Notes under the pieces: model-generated
What the model was told of the DNA's origin: nothing
The model's database searches: none
Seen by the model: the letters and a program-made list of their open reading frames with translations, nothing else
Shown: piece after piece, positions 35,525 to 42,813 of the stretch
Position numbering within the stretch: position 1 is the stretch's first letter
Layout: every line of letters begins with the position of its first letter
Program-made: the position numbers and the translations under genes
NCBI RefSeq assembly: GCF_007644105.1
Contig: NZ_VFAC01000007.1
Coordinates: 1 to 64,000, forward strand
Length of the DNA: 64,000 nucleotides
Reading direction: 5' to 3'
Origin: Elioraea rosea
GTDB lineage: Bacteria; Pseudomonadota; Alphaproteobacteria; Acetobacterales; Acetobacteraceae

Positions 35525-36109
35525 TCATTTCGCGTCTCGGCCGAGTGCGCGCATCTCAGCGAGCCAGCGCGCCCGCTTCGCCTCCGGCGCCGCCTCGACG
35601 CCGCCGAGATAGGTCTTGCGCACCGGCCGTATGCCGACGAGGCCGAGCACGGCGCGGTCCAGCGTCCTCACCCCGTGTGCGCCGAACCACCAGCGGTAGG
35701 CGAGGGAAGGCATGCCCATCGTGACGACGACGCGCGCCGAGATCCCTGCGAGGCGCCGCCTGCCGCGCCAGCCGCTGTCGGGATCGAGCAGCGCGAAGGA
35801 AGGGCGCAGGATCTGCTCGAGCGCGCCCTTCAGGACGGCCGGCATTCCGCCGAGCCAGAGCGGGAAGACGAGCAGGAGATGGTCGGCCGCGGCGAGCATC
35901 TCCTGCACGGCGGCGACCTCCGGCGGCGCGGGACGCTCGAACTCGGCCTTCGTCTGCAGCGGCGGCAACGCGAGCGAGGCGACCGTGACGACATCCACGC
36001 CGTGCCCGGCCTCACGCGCGCCCGCGGCATAGGCCTCGGCAAGCGCGTGGCAGAGATGCCCGCCCGCCGGGTCGGGGTGGCCCTGGATGATCACGATACG
36101 CTTCGCCAC
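35525..36109 (-). CDS. NAD(P)H-dependent flavin oxidoreductase (flavodoxin-fold, KefF/NQO-like)
   Basis: A 194-residue flavodoxin-like protein. The N-terminal flavin phosphate region is RIVIIQGHPDPAGGHLCHAL, and the isoalloxazine-side loop is LLVFPLWLGGMPAVLKGALEQI, typical of NAD(P)H:quinone reductases (MdaB, KefF, DT-diaphorase). It probably performs two-electron quinone reduction. No potassium channel gene is nearby, so a KefF role is not supported. It is divergent from the PPOX flavoprotein gene across 53 bp. Confidence 0.88.
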   Translation of the reverse strand: MAKRIVIIQGHPDPAGGHLCHALAEAYAAGAREAGHGVDVVTVASLALPPLQTKAEFERPAPPEVAAVQEMLAAADHLLLVFPLWLGGMPAVLKGALEQILRPSFALLDPDSGWRGRRRLAGISARVVVTMGMPSLAYRWWFGAHGVRTLDRAVLGLVGIRPVRKTYLGGVEAAPEAKRARWLAEMRALGRDAK

Positions 36110-36162
36110 GGCTGCGCGACCTCTCCCTCGCCTCGGCCAGGCGAGGACGCTACCATCGCCGC

Positions 36163-37083
36163 ATGAGCGACGCCCACACCGCCGAACACGCCCTTCCCGT
36201 CACCCTCACGCCCGATCCTGACGCGCCGCCCTATGTCGCGCTGCCGTCAAGCCGGTTCCGAGTGAAGTTCGATGCGCGCGTCGACTTCACCAACGGGGGC
36301 CACGCGGCGGTCGAGGATTTCCTGCTCGACATTCCGGGTGAGAGCATCACGCCGGGGCGGCTCGCGGAGATCATCGTCTCGTCGATGAACCTCCTCCGCG
36401 CGGGGCCGGTGACGATCACGCGCATGGAGGTGGTGCCGCGCGGCGCGCATGAGGACGCCGAAGCCGCCGCGGAGGACACGCTCGCCTCGCCCGAGCAGGT
36501 GCGCGCCGCCTATGGCAGCCCGCGCCCGCTCGCTGCGTCCAAGACGCGCACGGCGCTCGACCACTGGTCGCGAAGGTTCATCGCGCTCTCGCCTTTCTGC
36601 GTCATCGCCTCGGCCGACCAGCGCGGCTGGTGCGACGCGACGCCGCGGGGCGACGCACCGGGCTTCGTCCGTGTCCTCGACGACGCGACGCTGGCCATCC
36701 CCGATCGCCTGGGCAACAACCGCGTCGATACGATGATGAACGTCGCCGCCAATCCGCGCGTCGGGCTCCTGTTCATGATCCCCGGCGTTCGCGAAACGTT
36801 GCGCGTGAACGGCCGCGCTGCGATCAGCACGGACCCGACGCTGCGCGCGACGATGATCGAGCGCGGCAAGGTGCCTGCCTCGGCGCTGGTGATCACGGTC
36901 GAGGAGGCGTTCTTCCACTGCGGCAAGGCGCTGATCCGCTCCGAGCTCTGGAACCCGGAGAAGCACCTGCCGGCCGGCACCCTGCCGACGATCGGGAGGA
37001 TGGTGGCCGAGCAGGTCGGCGGCATCGACCCTGACAAGGCGGAGGCCGATACGTTCACCGCCTATGTCGAGAGGCTGTACTGA
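36163..37083 (+). CDS. PPOX-class FMN-dependent flavoprotein with N-terminal extension
   Basis: A 306-residue protein. Residues from about 115 onward form a pyridoxamine-phosphate-oxidase-like split barrel (FCVIASADQRGWCDATPRGD, LAIPDRLGNNRVDTMMNVA, VGLLFMIPGVRETLRVNGRA), matching the MSMEG_1061-type PPOX group. The first 110 residues (VDFTNGGHAAVEDFLLDIPGE, EIIVSSMNLLRAGPVTIT) are a separate domain I do not recognise. It probably uses FMN or F420-like cofactors; the substrate is unknown. It begins a short run of tightly packed genes. Confidence 0.82.
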   Translation: MSDAHTAEHALPVTLTPDPDAPPYVALPSSRFRVKFDARVDFTNGGHAAVEDFLLDIPGESITPGRLAEIIVSSMNLLRAGPVTITRMEVVPRGAHEDAEAAAEDTLASPEQVRAAYGSPRPLAASKTRTALDHWSRRFIALSPFCVIASADQRGWCDATPRGDAPGFVRVLDDATLAIPDRLGNNRVDTMMNVAANPRVGLLFMIPGVRETLRVNGRAAISTDPTLRATMIERGKVPASALVITVEEAFFHCGKALIRSELWNPEKHLPAGTLPTIGRMVAEQVGGIDPDKAEADTFTAYVERLY

Positions 37084-37086
37084 GCG

Positions 37087-37350
37087 ATGGCCGCCTACCG
37101 GAACCCGCAGAACGGCTACACGGAATCGGTCACCCCGCTCTCGGTGATCGGCGCCGGGCTGCTCGGGCCGATCTGGTTCGGCCTGCAGGGGCTCTGGGCG
37201 CATGCGGTGATCTCGCTGCTGCTGATCCTGCTGTTCTCCGGCTTCTTCCTGTTCTGGCCGCTGATCGTCGTGGTGTGGGTTCTCTACGCGATCGCAGCCC
37301 CCTTCATCCTGTCGCGTTCCTATCTCAGGCGGGGCTGGCAGCGGGTGTAG
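37087..37350 (+). CDS. small membrane protein of unknown function
   Basis: An 87-residue protein with an N-terminal soluble stretch (AAYRNPQNGYTESVTPLS) and two or three hydrophobic segments (SVIGAGLLGPIWFGLQGLW, VISLLLILLFSGFFLFWPLI). The tail is basic (SRSYLRRGWQRV), indicating a cytoplasmic C-terminus. It starts 3 nt after the PPOX gene and ends 4 nt before the cyclotransferase gene, so it is almost certainly translated with them. Family not recognised. Confidence 0.75.
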   Translation: MAAYRNPQNGYTESVTPLSVIGAGLLGPIWFGLQGLWAHAVISLLLILLFSGFFLFWPLIVVVWVLYAIAAPFILSRSYLRRGWQRV

Positions 37351-37354
37351 CCCC

Positions 37355-37813
37355 GTGCCCCTCTACGTCTCCTACGGCTCGAACATGGACCCCGCGCGGC
37401 TCGCGTCCCGCACGGGGGCGGATGCCGCGCGCGTCGCGGGGCGCATCGCGGTGGTGGTGCGGGGGATGCGCCTTGCGTTCCTCAAGCGCAACGACGACGG
37501 CACGGCCTACGCGACGCTTCTGCCGGACCATGCGTCGCAGGCCGAAGGCATCGGCTACGAGCTGACGGAGCGCGAGCTCGACGCGCTCGATGCGGCAGAG
37601 GGCGTGCCAGGCCATTACCTCCGCGCGACCATCGAGGTGATCCCCCGCGCGGGCGGCGTCGCGCGCCCGGCGGTCACCTATCTCGCCAACCCCGCGCGCT
37701 GCGCAGAAGGGCTTGCGCCACCGGCCTGGTACCTCGCGCATTTCCTCGCCGCAGAGGACCTGCTGAGCCCCGAATGGGTGGCGATGCTGCGGCGGCAGAA
37801 GGTGGCGGGCTGA
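37355..37813 (+). CDS. gamma-glutamylcyclotransferase family protein
   Basis: A 152-residue protein beginning with the family signature LYVSYGSNMDPARLASR. The acidic residue expected for catalysis is in ALDAAEGVPGHYLR. The fold (BtrG/GGCT-like) converts gamma-glutamyl amines to 5-oxoproline plus amine. The real substrate (glutathione-derived dipeptides or other) is not determinable. It starts at GTG 37355, 4 nt after the previous stop. The next gene overlaps its 3' end by 40 nt. Confidence 0.88.
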   Translation: MPLYVSYGSNMDPARLASRTGADAARVAGRIAVVVRGMRLAFLKRNDDGTAYATLLPDHASQAEGIGYELTERELDALDAAEGVPGHYLRATIEVIPRAGGVARPAVTYLANPARCAEGLAPPAWYLAHFLAAEDLLSPEWVAMLRRQKVAG

Positions 37814-38229
37814 GCCGCATCCCCCTCCGCACCGTCCCTGCCTACAGGGCGGCGCGCTACGCGGTGTGGTTCCGAGACGAGACAATTTCGCTTTCCGTCG
37901 GCACGACGGTGCCGCGGCGCGTCGGCGCCTGGCTGGGCGCGGCGATGGCTGCGGTATTCGTCACGCCCTGCGCGCCGCGCGGCAGGCCACGGCGCCCAGG
38001 CGTGGAGCGCGCGAGCTTTCGTCGTTTCCGCGCGAGGGTGGTTGCGGCACGCATCGCGCATCTCGAAGGCGAGGGGGGCGATCACGCAGGGCAGTGGCCG
38101 TCGGAGCCGAGCCTGCTTGTCCGGCTCAAGCACCCGTCCCATGCAGCAGGCTGGGGGCGTGCTCTCGACCAGAACGCCGTCCTGCTCGTCCAGCGCCGCG
38201 GCGCTGTGCGGCTCCTGCTGCTTCGGTGA
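37774..38229 (+). CDS. DUF3293 family protein
   Basis: A 151-residue protein whose main part (from RTVPAYRAARYAVWF) matches the DUF3293 pattern. This includes an AAVFVTPCAPRGRP segment where the family has AFIT-type residues, then GQWPSEPSLLV, and a C-terminal ALDQNAVLLVQ. Function unknown. The only normal start codon in frame is the ATG at 37774, inside the cyclotransferase gene, so the two genes overlap by 40 nt. An unusual CTG start at 37810 is the alternative. It is convergent with soxZ. Confidence 0.75.
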   Translation: MGGDAAAAEGGGLSRIPLRTVPAYRAARYAVWFRDETISLSVGTTVPRRVGAWLGAAMAAVFVTPCAPRGRPRRPGVERASFRRFRARVVAARIAHLEGEGGDHAGQWPSEPSLLVRLKHPSHAAGWGRALDQNAVLLVQRRGAVRLLLLR

Positions 38230-38232
38230 CGC

Positions 38233-38556
38233 TCAGGCGACCGTGACGCGATGCGTGGCCGATGCGGTGCGGCCCTGCTCGTCCGCGTAGGTGAAGACGA
38301 GGTCTGCCGTGCGGTCGAGGCGGAGCCAGAACACGTGGAACGGGTTCGCTGCCGTGCCGTTGCCGAAGCGCGCCTCGAACAGCGTCTCGCCTCCGGCGGC
38401 GACCGTCATGCTCGCGAGCATGTCGCGCGGAACCGACGGCGCGCCGATGCGGATGCCGCTTTCCATCCTGTGTTCCATCAGCAGCCGCACCTCGAACGCC
38501 TCGCCTGCGCGGGCGATTCGCGGGACGCGCAGCCGCGGCGTCGCGAGCCCGCTCAC
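38233..38556 (-). CDS. soxZ: thiosulfate oxidation carrier complex protein SoxZ
   Basis: A 107-residue beta-sandwich partner of SoxY; together they carry the sulfur substrate during Sox oxidation. Conserved features are the start PRLRVPRIARAGEAFEVRLLMEHRMESG, RDMLASMTVAAGG and the DEQGRTASATHRVTVA end. The GTG at 38556 overlaps the TGA of soxY (GTGA), showing translational coupling. It is the last gene of the sulfur cluster. Confidence 0.9.
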   Translation of the reverse strand: MSGLATPRLRVPRIARAGEAFEVRLLMEHRMESGIRIGAPSVPRDMLASMTVAAGGETLFEARFGNGTAANPFHVFWLRLDRTADLVFTYADEQGRTASATHRVTVA

Positions 38557-38987
38557 GACAGGCACCCGCCCGTGGTGACGCGCACCGAGGCGGTGGCGCG
38601 CCGCAGCGTGCCGTCGGAGAGCTCGGCGATCGCGACGACCACCTGCTCCTCTGCGAGGCGTATGCGCGTCGTCACCTCCGGCTTCGCGACCGCGCGGGTC
38701 AGCCGGAAGCTCGCGACGCCGGGCGTGGGGTTGCGCGTGGCGAAGAGGTGGATCGCGGTGACGTGGAGGGTCCCGTCCTGCGGGCTCTCCACCGTCACGG
38801 TCACAGGCACCTGGCCGCCATTCTCGGCAACCGTGGGTGCGGACAGCGTCACGCCCCCATCGGTCGGCGTGCGCCCGCCCGTCGCCTCTGCGATCGCGCG
38901 GTCGAGCGCGCCGGCTTCCGCCACGGCAGCGAAGGGAACCGGGGCGAGGGCGAGGGCAGCGAGGAAGGCTCGTCGGCTCGTCGTCAT
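38553..38987 (-). CDS. soxY: thiosulfate oxidation carrier protein SoxY, atypical C-terminus
   Basis: A 144-residue exported protein with signal sequence TTSRRAFLAALALAPVPFAAVAEA (twin Arg, Tat-type). SoxY loads sulfur on a cysteine near its C-terminus. Here the tail reads VTTGGCLS, so the cysteine is kept but the usual GGCGG arm is replaced by GGC-Leu-Ser. The ATG at 38987 overlaps the TGA of fccB (ATGA). The body (PVTVTVESPQDGTLHVTAIHLFATRNPTPGVASF) matches SoxY. Confidence 0.88.
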   Translation of the reverse strand: MTTSRRAFLAALALAPVPFAAVAEAGALDRAIAEATGGRTPTDGGVTLSAPTVAENGGQVPVTVTVESPQDGTLHVTAIHLFATRNPTPGVASFRLTRAVAKPEVTTRIRLAEEQVVVAIAELSDGTLRRATASVRVTTGGCLS

Positions 38988-40264
38988 GCCCCGAACATGT
39001 AGTCCGTGATCGCCTTGTACCAAGCGTCGGCGTAGACGGCCTCGAGGCGCCGCTGCTCAGGGTGGTCGCCGCGCGGGGAGATGCCGCCCGAGTTCGGCGT
39101 CTCGACGAAGCCCTGCCCGCCGGGGCGGAAGAGGTTGACGACGGAGATGCCGTACTCGTCTCCGCAATGGCTGTAGCAGGTGTTGAAGTAGGTCGGGTTG
39201 CCGGGCGGCTGCCCGCCCCGAGCAAGCGCTATGGCGGACGCGACGGCCTGGCGCGAGGTCGAGTTCGCGATGAAGCCCGATTTCGGCATCGGCGGCGCGG
39301 TGTTGGCGTCGCCGATCACGTGGATGCCCTGAGCCGCCTTCGCCTCGAAGGTGACGGGATCGACTTCGACCCAGCCGCCGGCATTGGCGAGCCCCGCCTC
39401 GATCGCGATGGAGGCAGCGCTCTGCGGCGGGATGACGTTGGCGACCGCCACCTTGTGCTTCGTGCCGAACTCCGTCTCGAGCACGCGCTCGCGCGGATCG
39501 ACCTTGACGACGCGGCCGTCGCGGTTGCCAGGCACCCACTCGATCATGCCGGGGTAGAGCGCGGCCCAGGCATCCTGGAACAGGGGCTGCTTGCTGAACC
39601 CCTCCTTGGCATCGAGCGCGAGGATCTTCGAGCGCGGCTTCGCGCGCTTGAGGTAGCTCGCGATCATGCTGATCCGCTCATAGGGTCCGGGCGGGCAGCG
39701 GAACGGGTTGGCCGGGATGGCGAGGCCGACGACGCCACCATCCTCCATCGCCTCGAGCTGGCGGCGCAGAAGCGCTGTCTGCCCGCCGTCTCCCGGCACC
39801 CAGGCATGCGGCAGGAGCTCCGACGCCGCCTCGTCATATCCCTCGATGCCGCCCCAGCGGAGCGCGATGCCGGGCGAGAGGATCAGCCGGTCATAGGCGA
39901 GGCTCTGCCCGCCGGCGAGGCGCACGCTGCGCGCCGCGGCATCGATCCCTGCCGCGCGGTCATGGAGCACCGTCACGCCGCGGGCGCGCACGGCATCGTA
40001 GCCGAAGCTGATCTCAGGGAGCTGGCGCTTCCCGGCGATCACCAGGTTTCCGTAGGGGCAGGTGACGAAGCGCGTGCGCGGCTCGATGAGCGTCACCTGC
40101 ACGTCGGGGTACGTGTCGCGCGCGAAGCGTGCGGCCGAGGCGCCGCCGAACCCGCCGCCGATGATGACGAGGCGCAGCGATGCCTGCGCGCGCGCGACGG
40201 AGGGGGCGGCGAGAAGGGCGGCGGTGCCGAGCGCGAGGGAACGGCGTGTGAGCAGGGCGGTCAT
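38984..40264 (-). CDS. fccB: flavocytochrome c sulfide dehydrogenase flavoprotein subunit
   Basis: A 426-residue periplasmic FAD protein that oxidises sulfide and passes electrons to its cytochrome partner. An export signal (TRRSLALGTAALLAAPSVARAQ) precedes the FAD Rossmann motif LVIIGGGFGGASAARFAR. CPYGNLVIAG and NTCYSHCGDEYG supply the redox-active cysteines, and HVIGDANTAPPMPKSGFIANS is the second FAD motif. The C-terminal FCSD dimerisation region is present. Gene order cytochrome-fccB-soxY-soxZ suggests the product enters a Sox carrier. Close relatives are called SoxF. Confidence 0.93.
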   Translation of the reverse strand: MTALLTRRSLALGTAALLAAPSVARAQASLRLVIIGGGFGGASAARFARDTYPDVQVTLIEPRTRFVTCPYGNLVIAGKRQLPEISFGYDAVRARGVTVLHDRAAGIDAAARSVRLAGGQSLAYDRLILSPGIALRWGGIEGYDEAASELLPHAWVPGDGGQTALLRRQLEAMEDGGVVGLAIPANPFRCPPGPYERISMIASYLKRAKPRSKILALDAKEGFSKQPLFQDAWAALYPGMIEWVPGNRDGRVVKVDPRERVLETEFGTKHKVAVANVIPPQSAASIAIEAGLANAGGWVEVDPVTFEAKAAQGIHVIGDANTAPPMPKSGFIANSTSRQAVASAIALARGGQPPGNPTYFNTCYSHCGDEYGISVVNLFRPGGQGFVETPNSGGISPRGDHPEQRRLEAVYADAWYKAITDYMFGA

Positions 40265-40276
40265 GGCGAGCGTCCT

Positions 40277-40585
40277 TCAGCGCCAGGAGGAGAGCGCGGC
40301 GGCGATCGCGGCGATCTCCTCGTCGGTGTAGCCGCGGGCGATGCGTCCCATGATCGTGCCCGGGCGCTCGTTGGCGCGGAACGCCTTCATGGCGGAGACG
40401 ATCTCCTGCTCCGGCCGCCCCGCGAGGGCGACGACGGGGCCAGAGCCGGTGCTGCCGACGCCGTGGCAGCCGCCGCAGGCGTAGGCGGCGAGGGGGGCAG
40501 AGAGGGCGGAAACCTGCCGGGTGGGCGCCTGCGCCATCGCCGGCGCGGCAAGCAGCGCAGCGGTTGCAAGGATGGCAATGCGCAT
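40277..40585 (-). CDS. fccA: class I cytochrome c, FccA/SoxE-type
   Basis: A 102-residue monohaem cytochrome c with a cleavable signal (MRIAILATAALLAAPAMA). The haem site is CGGCH (CxxCH), and the distal Met is in GTIMGRIARGYTDEE. It lies 12 nt upstream of fccB and would accept electrons from its FAD. It is the first gene of the four-gene fcc/sox operon. The size fits the single-haem form rather than the dihaem FccA of purple sulfur bacteria. Confidence 0.9.
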   Translation of the reverse strand: MRIAILATAALLAAPAMAQAPTRQVSALSAPLAAYACGGCHGVGSTGSGPVVALAGRPEQEIVSAMKAFRANERPGTIMGRIARGYTDEEIAAIAAALSSWR

Positions 40586-40621
40586 GTGTTCCCCCCGGCA
40601 CGCGTCGTTCAGAGGAAAATG

Positions 40622-40650
40622 CGTTTACTTGACGTGGTTTTCTGTTTCAA
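40622..40650 (-). promoter_or_regulatory. candidate promoter of the fccA-fccB-soxYZ operon
   Basis: On the minus strand TTGAAA (40650-40645) is followed after exactly 17 nt by TAAACG (40627-40622), 5/6 and 3/6 matches to sigma-70 boxes, about 37 nt before the fccA ATG. The region is also relatively AT-rich. Confidence 0.35.
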
Positions 40651-41813
40651 GCGCCAAAACGTGGCGAGAGCCCGAACAGCGGCCGAAGCCTGACGCCCGC
40701 GGCGTTGCCGATCAGCGCGGGGACGATCCATGCCCAGCCATGCAGCGAGCCCGACGCAATGCCGGCGAGATAGGCGCTGATGTTGCACCCCGTCGCGAGT
40801 GTCGCGCCGATGCCGAGGCAGAGCCCACCGATCACCGAGGCCGCCGCCTCGCCTGGCCGTGGTAGGGCGAGCACCATCGGTCCGCCGCGCAGGCGTGCCG
40901 CGAAGGCCGCGCCTGCGATGATGCCGAGATCCATCACCGTGATGCTGTCTGCGAGAAGCGGCCGGAGCAGCGCCTCCGTCCGCGTCGGGTCTTCCCAGTA
41001 GGGCCAGAAGGCTGGGTCATCGATGCCGAGCGCCTCGACCAGCCGCGAGCCCCAGAGCGGGAAGGCGGCGGTGATGGCCCAGGGGCGGCCGGCGATGGCG
41101 AGGGTGGCGAAGGAGAGAAGTGCCAAGCCCACCGCGCCCCAGAGGAGCGGCCACGGGCCGAAGGCCAGGCTTCCCCTGCCGCCGATCGGGGCGATGGCAC
41201 CGTGCCACGCCCGCTCGATGGTGACGGACGCGAGCCAGGCGAGGGCTAGAACCCCGAGAGCGGCCGCTGCGGCCCCCGCCGGGCCGAGAAGCGCTGGAAG
41301 AGAGATGGGCGGCAACGCGGGCAGGGCGCTCCAGAGCTCCGACTGCCAGGCAGCAAGCGTCGCGCCGGCAACGAAGCAGGCGAGGGTGAGCCACATGCGC
41401 GGCACGCCGCCGCCTGCCGAATAGAGCGTTCCCGAGCCGCAGCCGCCGCCAAGCTGCATGCCGATGCCGAACAGGAAGGCGCCGATGACCAGCGCAAGGC
41501 CGGTGGGAAACACGAAGCCGCGCACAGGTTGCCCGGCGATCTCCCCGGCCGCGAGCGCAGGCGCGAACAGTGCAAGCGTCAGCCCGATCAGGACGAGCTG
41601 GGCGCGGAACCCTGCCCCCCGTCCTTCGGCGAGAAGCGCCCGGAAGCCCGCGGTGAAGCCGAACCCGGCATGCAGCAGAACGAGGCCGAGTCCCGCGCCG
41701 ATCGCCCAGAGTACGCCGAGACGCCAGCCATGCTCGGCGGCGAGCCAGAGGCCGGCCGCGACGATCAGCCCGGCAAGGGGGAGTACGGCAAGACGAGAGG
41801 AAACACCCGGCAT
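40647..41813 (-). CDS. YeeE/YedE family (TsuA-like) sulfur compound transporter
   Basis: A 388-residue membrane protein with about nine or more helices and the two cysteine-bearing motifs of thiosulfate channel TsuA: GGGCGSGTLYSAGGG and ATGCNISAYLAGIASGSLHGW. Cysteines in these loops relay thiosulfate in characterised TsuA. It is encoded upstream of fccA on the same strand, 61 nt away, with a candidate promoter between. It likely imports a sulfur compound for the Sox/Fcc system or for assimilation. tsuB (TusA-like) is not adjacent. Confidence 0.9.
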   Translation of the reverse strand: MPGVSSRLAVLPLAGLIVAAGLWLAAEHGWRLGVLWAIGAGLGLVLLHAGFGFTAGFRALLAEGRGAGFRAQLVLIGLTLALFAPALAAGEIAGQPVRGFVFPTGLALVIGAFLFGIGMQLGGGCGSGTLYSAGGGVPRMWLTLACFVAGATLAAWQSELWSALPALPPISLPALLGPAGAAAAALGVLALAWLASVTIERAWHGAIAPIGGRGSLAFGPWPLLWGAVGLALLSFATLAIAGRPWAITAAFPLWGSRLVEALGIDDPAFWPYWEDPTRTEALLRPLLADSITVMDLGIIAGAAFAARLRGGPMVLALPRPGEAAASVIGGLCLGIGATLATGCNISAYLAGIASGSLHGWAWIVPALIGNAAGVRLRPLFGLSPRFGA

Positions 41814-41922
41814 GGCGGCGTGGAAACAGAAAAACCCGATCGCCGCAAGACGTCAGCGCCGCGTGGCGGCAGCCGAGAGGGGGCAGGGCAGCGCCCCGCC
41901 CCGTCGTCGTCCCATGCTGGCT

Positions 41923-42639
41923 TCAGGCGCTGTGGCGCCGCCGCGCGGCGACGCCGAGCCCGAGCAGCCCGGCGAGCAGGAGCGCCATCGTCCCCGGCTC
42001 CGGCACCTGCACAATCAGGTCCTGGCTGCCGATGCGGAGGATGACGTCGAGATTCTCGGTACCGGCCATCCAGCTCGCCTCGTCCAGGTAGGCAAGCGCC
42101 TGGGCGCGCACCGCGCCAGAGGCGGTGTAGCGGAACGCGCCGTCGCCGAGATCGGCCACCGCGTCGTAGGCGACTTCCCAAAGCGCGACCTGGAATGCGG
42201 CCGACTTGGTGGCGCTCGTCAGCGAGTCGGCGAAATGCGTGTTCACGAGCCGGGTCAGCGCCGTCTCGTCCGCCGCGTAGGGCGTGCCGGCGAGGCCCTC
42301 GGAGAACGAGCCCTTCTTCGGCGTGCTGCCGGATATGCCGAGCAGCTCGTCGGGCTCGAGGCAGTAGGTGAGGAAATCGGTCCAGCCCGGGGCGGAGCCG
42401 CCGGGGGTGGCCTCGGAGAAGATGTACTGGAGCCGGAAGGCACCGGCCTGGACGGTGGTGTTCACCCCGTCGACCCGCACGGTCAGCGTGACCGAGCCGG
42501 GGCCGCCATTGAACACGGTGCCGCCATTGCCGTCGCGCACCCAGATGGTCGACGCCTCGGCCGGCGCGGCGAAGGCGAAGGCGCCGCAGAAGGCGGCGGC
42601 GAGGGGCAGCGAAACCTTGAGAGCGGTGATCGAGCGCAT
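41923..42639 (-). CDS. PEP-CTERM sorting domain protein
   Basis: An exported 238-residue protein. A signal peptide (LKVSLPLAAAFCGAFAFAAPAEA) leads to a beta-rich passenger (ASTIWVRDGNGGTVFNGGP). The C-terminus is a complete PEP-CTERM anchor: VPEPGTMALLLAGLLGLGVAARRRHSA spans the motif, hydrophobic helix and basic tail. Such proteins are processed by exosortase EpsH/XrtA, which is not in this window, and are often part of exopolysaccharide/floc formation. The ATG at 42639 gives a proper signal peptide. A perfectly spaced sigma-54 promoter lies upstream. Confidence 0.92.
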   Translation of the reverse strand: MRSITALKVSLPLAAAFCGAFAFAAPAEASTIWVRDGNGGTVFNGGPGSVTLTVRVDGVNTTVQAGAFRLQYIFSEATPGGSAPGWTDFLTYCLEPDELLGISGSTPKKGSFSEGLAGTPYAADETALTRLVNTHFADSLTSATKSAAFQVALWEVAYDAVADLGDGAFRYTASGAVRAQALAYLDEASWMAGTENLDVILRIGSQDLIVQVPEPGTMALLLAGLLGLGVAARRRHSA

Positions 42640-42708
42640 CGTCGAGTTCCCCACGAACGGTGTGATGCAAAGTCCCGCGTGACGCGAGAGGGTCATGCCA
42701 CTCGTGGT

Positions 42709-42725
42709 AGCAAGCGTGATGCCAA
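42709..42725 (-). promoter_or_regulatory. sigma-54 (-24/-12) promoter of the PEP-CTERM gene
   Basis: The minus strand reads TTGGCATCACGCTTGCT. The GG and GC dinucleotides are separated by exactly 10 nt, and TGGCA/TTGCT match the RpoN consensus TGGCACG-N4-TTGCW. It lies about 70 nt upstream of the ATG at 42639, in AT-richer intergenic DNA. PEP-CTERM genes are known to be controlled by RpoN with PrsK/PrsR in other bacteria. Confidence 0.7.
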
Positions 42726-42813
42726 GTGATTAAGGCGTTGATTGCGTTCGAAAGGCGATGAATACGTCGGTAGGACTGTCACAATCTCCGACAATAATAC
42801 CAATGTACTTGCG

